A program made the position numbers and the translations under genes. A stretch of DNA of 64,000 nucleotides from Actinocorallia sp. API 0066 (GTDB lineage Bacteria; Actinomycetota; Actinomycetes; Streptosporangiales; Streptosporangiaceae), in contig NZ_JAJLQY010000007.1 of assembly GCF_020991275.1 (NCBI RefSeq), forward strand, positions 372,001-436,000, in the 5' to 3' direction. The notes beneath the pieces were generated by a model, which saw only the letters and a program-made list of their open reading frames with translations, was not told the origin of the DNA and ran no database searches. The first letter of the stretch is position 1. Each line of letters begins with the position of its first letter. Of the stretch, positions 59,549 through 64,000 are shown in pieces.

Positions 59549-61372
59549 ATGCGTGGGTTCCGTCATCCCGGTAGAGGGTCGTTGCCGGATGTCGCCAGGC
59601 GACTGCGCGGCCGGGCCCGGTCTGTGACCAGAGCCTTCGTCGCGGCGCTCCTGGTTGTTGTCCTCGTCCCGGCCTGGGGTTTCGACGGGGTGTTCCAGGA
59701 GCGCGCTCCCGGCCGTCCCGTCACGCCGGAGGGACTCGCGGCGCTGCCGGCCCTCCTCCCGGTGATGGAGTGCGCGGCGCTGGCGGGCCTCACCCTCGAC
59801 GACGTCACCGACGCGCCGGTCGCGCTCTGGACCGCCACCCTGACGAACGACGGCGAGACGGCGCCGTACTGCGAGGTCCGCGGGAACATCGAGCCCGCGA
59901 ACACCCTCCTGATGCGCCTGCCCGTCGACGGCTGGACGCAGCGCTACGTCCAGACCGGCTGCGGCGCCCGGTGCGGCTACGCCTCGATCAACTTCCCCCA
60001 GGGCGGGGACTGCGCGCCGGTCCGGGCGGGCACCGTCGCCAGCGCGACCTCCGACATGGGCCACCAGGGCGAGCGCGACGGGTCCTGGGCCGCCTACGAG
60101 CCGCAGGCCCAGATCGACTTCGCCTACCGCGCCATGCACGTGACGGCCGAGGCCGCCAAGGCCATCATCACCCGGTTCTACGGCAAGGCGCCCGCCTACT
60201 CCTACTTCATCGGATGCTCCGACGGCGGCCGTGAGGGGCTCATGGAGGCCCAGCGCTTCCCGGACGACTTCGACGGCATCGTGGCGGGCGCACCGGCCAA
60301 CAACGTCGTCGTGCAGAACTTCTTCCACCACGGTTGGGGCGTGCGGGCCAACCGCGACAGCCGTGGCAGGTACATCCTCCTCGCCGGAAAGCTGCCCCTG
60401 ATCCACCGGGCGGTCGTGGCGGCCTGTGACGAACTCGACGGTGTCGCCGACGGCGTCCTCGACGATCCGCGGCTCTGCGACTTCGACCCCGGGGTGCTGC
60501 GCTGCGAGCCCGGCCAGAAACGCTCCCGGTGCCTGACGGCGGCCGAGGTCGGCGCCGTCCGGCGGCTGCACGACGGCGCGGTGGACGAGCACGGCAACCG
60601 GTTCGAGGTCCCCGTCGCGCGCGAGTGGGGCTCCGAGCTCGGGTGGCGCGTGTTCGTCCCGGATCGGCAGGGCCAGTCGTCCTACAGCGAGCGGTCCGCG
60701 CTCGCCTACGGCCGGTACCTGGGCCGCACGAACGTGGTCGACCCCGACTGGCGGCTCTCCGAGCTCGAGTTCACCACGGAGTCCTTCTGGGACCTGGTGG
60801 GCTCCTCCGCCTACCTCGCCGCCAACAACCCCGACCTGAGCGACTTCCGGCGCTCCGGGGGCAAGCTCCTGCTCTGGCACGGCTGGGAGGACCAGTTCAT
60901 CGCGCCCCGCAGCACGCTCGCCTACTACGAGGCCATGCGCGCGGCCATGGGCGGAGCCGCCGTGGACAAGTTCGCCAAGCTCTACATGTTCCCCGGCGTC
61001 GCGCACTGCACGGGTGGGAACGGGCTCGCCACGTTCGACGTCCTCACCCCCCTGATGGCCTGGACGGAGAGCGGCAGGGAGCCGGGGAAGATCACCGTGT
61101 CCGGCGGCGACGACGACGTCACCAGCACCCGTCCCGTCTACCCCTACCCCGCGGTCGCCCGCCACGACGGCGCCGGGGACCCCGACGACGCGGCGAGCTT
61201 CGTTCCCGTCACGCCGACGCCCCGGCCCCGCTCGGACTACCAGTGGCTCGGGGAGCGCCTCTACTCAGGCGACTACCAGAGGTGGTGTGAGGCGGCCGAC
61301 ACGAGGCTCGTGTGCGCTCCCGCACAGACCTGGCTCACGCGCCGCGAGTTGCGGCTTTCCTCCGGGTCGTGA
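59549..61372 (+). CDS. Tannase/feruloyl esterase family secreted hydrolase
   Basis: A 607-residue secreted serine hydrolase. The ATG at 59549 (GAGGAAAG upstream) gives a long basic N-terminus and hydrophobic segment VTRAFVAALLVVVLVPAWGF, likely a signal peptide. The alpha/beta-hydrolase core has the nucleophile in FIGCSDGGREGLMEAQRFPDDFDG, an Asp in WHGWEDQFIAP and the His in GVAHCTGG. Several Cys fit the disulfides of this family. It would free phenolic acids from plant material outside the cell. A TATAGT -10-like box lies at about 59466. An in-frame TTG 36 bp upstream is less likely. Confidence 0.88.
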   Translation: MRGFRHPGRGSLPDVARRLRGRARSVTRAFVAALLVVVLVPAWGFDGVFQERAPGRPVTPEGLAALPALLPVMECAALAGLTLDDVTDAPVALWTATLTNDGETAPYCEVRGNIEPANTLLMRLPVDGWTQRYVQTGCGARCGYASINFPQGGDCAPVRAGTVASATSDMGHQGERDGSWAAYEPQAQIDFAYRAMHVTAEAAKAIITRFYGKAPAYSYFIGCSDGGREGLMEAQRFPDDFDGIVAGAPANNVVVQNFFHHGWGVRANRDSRGRYILLAGKLPLIHRAVVAACDELDGVADGVLDDPRLCDFDPGVLRCEPGQKRSRCLTAAEVGAVRRLHDGAVDEHGNRFEVPVAREWGSELGWRVFVPDRQGQSSYSERSALAYGRYLGRTNVVDPDWRLSELEFTTESFWDLVGSSAYLAANNPDLSDFRRSGGKLLLWHGWEDQFIAPRSTLAYYEAMRAAMGGAAVDKFAKLYMFPGVAHCTGGNGLATFDVLTPLMAWTESGREPGKITVSGGDDDVTSTRPVYPYPAVARHDGAGDPDDAASFVPVTPTPRPRSDYQWLGERLYSGDYQRWCEAADTRLVCAPAQTWLTRRELRLSSGS

Positions 61373-61685
61373 CGGGCGGATGATTTCCGAGTGTTGCGCT
61401 GTCTTGCGGGCTCGTGAATTCTTCGGGTCCTACCGGTGTCGGGTGCCGCCCGATCCCGGTGCGCCGGGGCGTCCGGCATGACCTGCGCGCCAGCGGGAAC
61501 ACGTCCTCGCCCGGTGATTTTCCAGACTCGCCCGGCATGATCCCGGGTGGTGCGGCCCACCCGCCTCGGGCTCATGCTCGATTCTGAGCGATCGGCAGTA
61601 TTTCTTCCCTTATATCCTAAGCTCGCTTTGCACGCGGAGGCCCACTACTCTCGCCCTGCGCATTTTCTCGTTCACGGAGTGTGTC
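61373..61685. other. 313-bp gap before the acyltransferase gene
   Basis: No gene is supported. The right side, about 61597-61625, is AT-rich for this genome (TATTTCTTCCCTTATATCCTAAG) and carries TATAT/TATCCT boxes that fit a -10 for the acyltransferase gene. Short inverted segments (CCGGGT/ACCCG type) occur but nothing clear. Confidence 0.4.
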
Positions 61686-62780
61686 TTGTCTCGTCCGGCT
61701 AGCCGTGAGGCGTATTTCGACAACGTCAAGTTCATCATCGGGTTCCTCGTCTTCGCTGGGCACGTCTTCACCCAGCTCAAGTGGACCCGTGAGTTCTCGG
61801 CGCTGGAGGCGGTGTTCTCCTCCTTCCGGATGCCCGTCTTCACGTTCCTCGTCGGATACTTCAGCCAGGGTTTCCTCCGCTCCAAGGGGCGCGCGCGCAG
61901 GCTGATCGCCAAGGTGGCGATCGTCTATCTGATCTTCGACCTGCTCTACCAGATCCTCGACGCGTTCCTCGGCCTCAAGGGCTTCACCTTCACGCCGCTG
62001 TCCCCGTACATCCACCTCTGGTTCCTCACCGCGATGTTCCTGTGGCGGGCCAGCGCGCCCCTGTGGCTGCAGATGCGCTACCCCTTCGCGGTGTCGGTGT
62101 TCGTCTCCCTGGTGGCGGGACTCTCCGAACTCGGCATCTTCACGCGGCCGCTGTCGATGCTGCCCTTCTTCGTGCTCGGGCTGATGGTGCGGCGTGAGCA
62201 CTTCGAGACGCTGCGGCGCACCCCCGTCAGGGTCGCGGCCCTCGGGATCCTGGCCTTCCAGCTCGTCGTCTTCTACCTGGCGATCCCGAAGGTCTTCACG
62301 GGCAGGACGATCTTCCGGGCGATCTGGAACCGTTCGTACGAGCGCGCGGACTTCCCCGTGCTGTTCGGGATGAGCCTCCGCCTGTTCGCGATCTTCGGCA
62401 CGATCGTCGTGGGCGCCGCCGTCCTCTCGCTGGTGTCCGACCGCGAGGGGTGGATCTCCCGGCTCGGCAGCCGCTCCCTTTACATGTACGTCCTGCACTA
62501 CGCCTTCATCCGGGTGGGCATCGCCTTCGGCCTGTTCGCGCTCTTCCCCGAGGGCAACCTGGGCCTGACCCTCGCCATGGTCGTCTGCTTCCTCCTCGGC
62601 ATCGTGCTGTGCAGCAAGCCCGTCTACCTGGTCTTCCACAAGCTGATGGAACCCCCCACCGATTGGCTCTTCCATCCCCGCAGCAAGGCGAAGCCCAAGC
62701 CGAAGCCGAAACCACCCGCCGTCCCCCCGCCGGCCGCGCCACCCCAGTCCGAGCAGATCCACAGCCCCCTGCACCGCTGA
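61686..62780 (+). CDS. Membrane acyltransferase 3-family protein
   Basis: A 364-residue integral membrane protein with about ten helices. The opening REAYFDNVKFIIGFLVFAGHVF holds the conserved D..K and late His of acyltransferase-3 (OafA/NodX-like) proteins, and FRMPVFTFLVGYFSQG is the family's second motif. The C-terminal tail (about 335-364) is Lys/Pro-rich (KAKPKPKPKPPAVPPPAAPP) and lies in the cytosol. It would move acyl groups onto sugars or glycolipids of the envelope. The TTG start has GGAG 6-7 nt upstream and begins the family pattern. Confidence 0.88.
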   Translation: MSRPASREAYFDNVKFIIGFLVFAGHVFTQLKWTREFSALEAVFSSFRMPVFTFLVGYFSQGFLRSKGRARRLIAKVAIVYLIFDLLYQILDAFLGLKGFTFTPLSPYIHLWFLTAMFLWRASAPLWLQMRYPFAVSVFVSLVAGLSELGIFTRPLSMLPFFVLGLMVRREHFETLRRTPVRVAALGILAFQLVVFYLAIPKVFTGRTIFRAIWNRSYERADFPVLFGMSLRLFAIFGTIVVGAAVLSLVSDREGWISRLGSRSLYMYVLHYAFIRVGIAFGLFALFPEGNLGLTLAMVVCFLLGIVLCSKPVYLVFHKLMEPPTDWLFHPRSKAKPKPKPKPPAVPPPAAPPQSEQIHSPLHR

Positions 62781-62791
62781 CCTGCCGCCAC

Positions 62792-62835
62792 GCCGCGCCT
62801 CGGCGGAGGGCCCCCGCCCTCCGCCGAGGCGCGGC
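62792..62835 (+). terminator. Terminator of the acyltransferase gene
   Basis: A perfect stem of about 20 bp (62792-62811 with 62816-62835) closes a 4-nt loop just 11 bp after the stop. No U-tract, but the stem is among the strongest in the window. Confidence 0.85.
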
Positions 62836-62868
62836 GCGCCCGTCGCCGTGATCGGGGCGGGAAACACC

Positions 62869-62900
62869 TCAGCCCGCCCCAGCAGACTGGGACGGGCTGA
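62869..62900 (-). terminator. Terminator of the tRNA-Lys gene
   Basis: TCAGCCCG-CCCAG-type arms (62869-62882 and 62887-62900) form a stem with one mismatch around a short loop, starting 6 bp beyond the tRNA 3' end on the minus strand and followed there by GGTGTTTCC. Confidence 0.6.
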
Positions 62901-62906
62901 AAGGTG

Positions 62907-62983
62907 TGGTGCGCCGCCAGGGACTCGAACCCCGGACCCGCTGATTAAGAGTCAGCTGCTCTAACCAACTGAGCTAGCGGCGC
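62907..62983 (-). tRNA. tRNA-Lys (anticodon CTT), CCA encoded
   Basis: A complete cloverleaf on the minus strand. The acceptor stem is GCGCCGC with GCGGCGC, the D-arm region reads AGCTCAGTTGGTTAGAGC, and the anticodon stem GCTGA/TCAGC encloses loop CTCTTAA with anticodon CTT (Lys, reading AAG). The T-arm GGTTCGAGTCC is canonical. Discriminator A precedes an encoded CCA (62907-62909). No intron. Confidence 0.96.
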
Positions 62984-63077
62984 GGATCGTCTGAGCGGTT
63001 CCCCGCTCGACGTGGAGAACATTACCAGGGCGCGCGGTGCGGCGCGAATCAGTTATTCGGGGCGGGGCCTGCGGGTT

Positions 63078-63881
63078 TCAGTCCGCGAAGAGCGGGGGAC
63101 GGGACTCGCGGCGAGCCCTGATCGCCTCCTCGAAGTTGCGGGTGGTGAGCCGGACGAGGAGCTGCGCGTGCGCCTCGTACTCCATGTGCCCCTGGAGGCT
63201 TGACGCGTCGAGCGAGGACCACAGCAGGCGCTTGGTCAGCTCGGTGCCGACACGGCTGAAACCGGCGATCCGCTCGGCGAGGTCCTCGGCGGCGTCCAGC
63301 AGATCGGCCTCCGCGACGGTTCGGGAGACGAGCCCTATCCGTTCGGCCTCCGCGGCGTCCACGTCACGTCCGGAGAGCATGATCTCGAAGGCCCGTGAGG
63401 AGCCGACGGCCCTCGGCAGCAGGTAGGACAGGCCCAGCTCCGCGGCGGTGAGCCCGTTGGTGATCCCCGCCGCCCTGAACACGGCGCCCTCGGCGGCGAT
63501 CCGCACGTCGGCGGCCATCGCCAGGCAGAAGCCGCCGCCGATGGCGGGTCCGTTGACGGCGGCGATGACGGGCTGGTGCGCCTGCCGCAGCGCCAGGATC
63601 ACCCGGTCGAGGATCTCCATGGACCTCCGCGCGATCGACGGGATCGTCAGCCCGTCGATGCCGGGCGGCGGCCCCGGGTTCTCCAGGTCGGCGCCGGAGC
63701 AGAAGCCCCGGCCTGCGCCCGTCAGCACGATCGCCCTGACGTCGTTGTCGGCCGAGACCCGCTCGACGGCCTCGCGCAGCGGCACCATGACGGGGAACGC
63801 CATGGCGTTCATCCGCTCGGGACGGTTCAGGGTGATCCGGGCGACGCCCTTGCGCGGCGTGTCCACCAGTACGTAGGTCAC
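63078..63881 (-). CDS. Enoyl-CoA hydratase/isomerase family protein
   Basis: A 267-residue crotonase-fold enzyme. The oxyanion-hole stretches are AIVLTGAGRGFCSGADL and VNGPAIGGGFCLAMAADVRIAA. A Glu of the active site lies in GLTAAELGLSYLLPRAVG, the pattern of EchA enzymes that hydrate enoyl-CoA. GTG start with TGGAGGG upstream. Length is normal. The KstR-like operator 12 bp ahead of its start suggests work in sterol side-chain or related acyl-CoA breakdown. It follows a truncated gene on the same strand by 22 bp. Confidence 0.9.
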   Translation of the reverse strand: MTYVLVDTPRKGVARITLNRPERMNAMAFPVMVPLREAVERVSADNDVRAIVLTGAGRGFCSGADLENPGPPPGIDGLTIPSIARRSMEILDRVILALRQAHQPVIAAVNGPAIGGGFCLAMAADVRIAAEGAVFRAAGITNGLTAAELGLSYLLPRAVGSSRAFEIMLSGRDVDAAEAERIGLVSRTVAEADLLDAAEDLAERIAGFSRVGTELTKRLLWSSLDASSLQGHMEYEAHAQLLVRLTTRNFEEAIRARRESRPPLFAD

Positions 63882-63892
63882 CCTCCAGAATC

Positions 63893-63906
63893 TAGAACAC
63901 GTTCTA
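63893..63906 (-). promoter_or_regulatory. KstR-like operator
   Basis: TAGAAC-AC-GTTCTA is a perfect inverted repeat with a 2-bp centre and matches the KstR consensus TNNAACNNGTTNNA of the cholesterol regulon in Mycobacterium and Rhodococcus. Its left end overlaps the TAG stop codon of the truncated upstream gene and it lies 12 bp before the enoyl-CoA hydratase start. Confidence 0.65.
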
Positions 63907-64000
63907 CCTGTTGCGCCAGGCCGTCTGGAGGGCGTCGATCTCCCGCTGGTCCAGATCCACCAGAAGGTCCGACGCGGTGAAGCCGCCCCCGTCGCCCGCC
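63904..64000 (-). CDS. C-terminal fragment of a minus-strand gene (cut by window end)
   Basis: The last 31 codons of an ORF that enters from beyond the window and ends with TAG at 63906-63904. The visible end reads ASDLLVDLDQREIDALQTAW with a final basic pair, a helical tail. The stop codon lies inside the KstR-like operator. Too little is visible for a family. Confidence 0.5.
   Translation of the reverse strand, partial: AGDGGGFTASDLLVDLDQREIDALQTAWRNR

Overview
The window is about 64 kb of very GC-rich, densely packed actinobacterial chromosome. Strong third-position GC bias, frequent GTG/TTG starts, 4-bp GTGA/ATGA overlaps, a eukaryote-type glutamine synthetase (GSII), WYL and PucR regulators, DUF5996, DUF6986 and SWIM/vWA/MoxR clusters, a KstR-like operator and a RecA-independent DNA-damage promoter motif all fit Actinomycetota. 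The gene mix resembles Streptosporangiales (Actinomadura-like), but that rank is a guess. No transposase, integrase, phage gene or CRISPR array was seen.

Left part (1-13.5 kb): citrate synthase; then a sulfur-type operon with a 22-codon leader peptide, an SsuABC-like importer, an FMN-dependent monooxygenase of the NtaA/SnaA/DszA family and its flavin reductase; GSII; a lipoprotein and a Ser/Thr kinase sharing a duplicated extracytoplasmic domain; a PPOX protein, a GNAT, a polysaccharide-deacetylase-like lipoprotein and a NAD(P)-binding protein.

Purine catabolism block (13.5-26.8 kb, mostly minus strand): uraD, uraH, uricase, xanthine dehydrogenase FAD and 2Fe-2S subunits, an 8-oxoguanine-deaminase-like amidohydrolase, the XDH molybdenum subunit, a CitE-like DUF6986 protein, allantoinase, allantoicase, a MobA-like nucleotidyltransferase and XdhC, with a divergent PucR regulator. 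Together they convert hypoxanthine/xanthine to urate, allantoin, allantoate and ureidoglycolate. No ureidoglycolate lyase was recognised. A four-gene NMT1-type ABC importer (27.7-31.0 kb) follows a GrpB gene.

Middle (31-41 kb): a secreted phytase-like protein; a second Ser/Thr kinase with a long collagen-like Pro/Gly stalk and Cys-bearing Ig-like repeats; a membrane protein; a DnaQ-BRCT exonuclease; a BenE transporter divergent from an XRE-cupin regulator with twin operators between them; a methyltransferase; and a DUF5996 protein.

The most notable region is 41.4-55 kb. A five-gene, tightly coupled operon encodes a DUF4132 protein, a 1609-aa protein, a MoxR-type AAA ATPase, a fusion of DUF5682 to a vWA domain, and a SWIM zinc-finger protein. 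It looks like a MoxR-vWA NTP-dependent biological-conflict or stress system. Its promoter region carries a match to the PafBC/RecA-independent DNA-damage motif, and it is followed by a roughly 1-kb non-coding array of ~212-231-bp tandem repeats.

Right end (55-64 kb): a WYL regulator divergent from a DrrAB-type exporter, an LLM oxidoreductase, a tannase/feruloyl-esterase-family protein, a membrane acyltransferase, tRNA-Lys(CTT), and an enoyl-CoA hydratase behind a KstR-like palindrome. A truncated minus-strand gene runs off the end.
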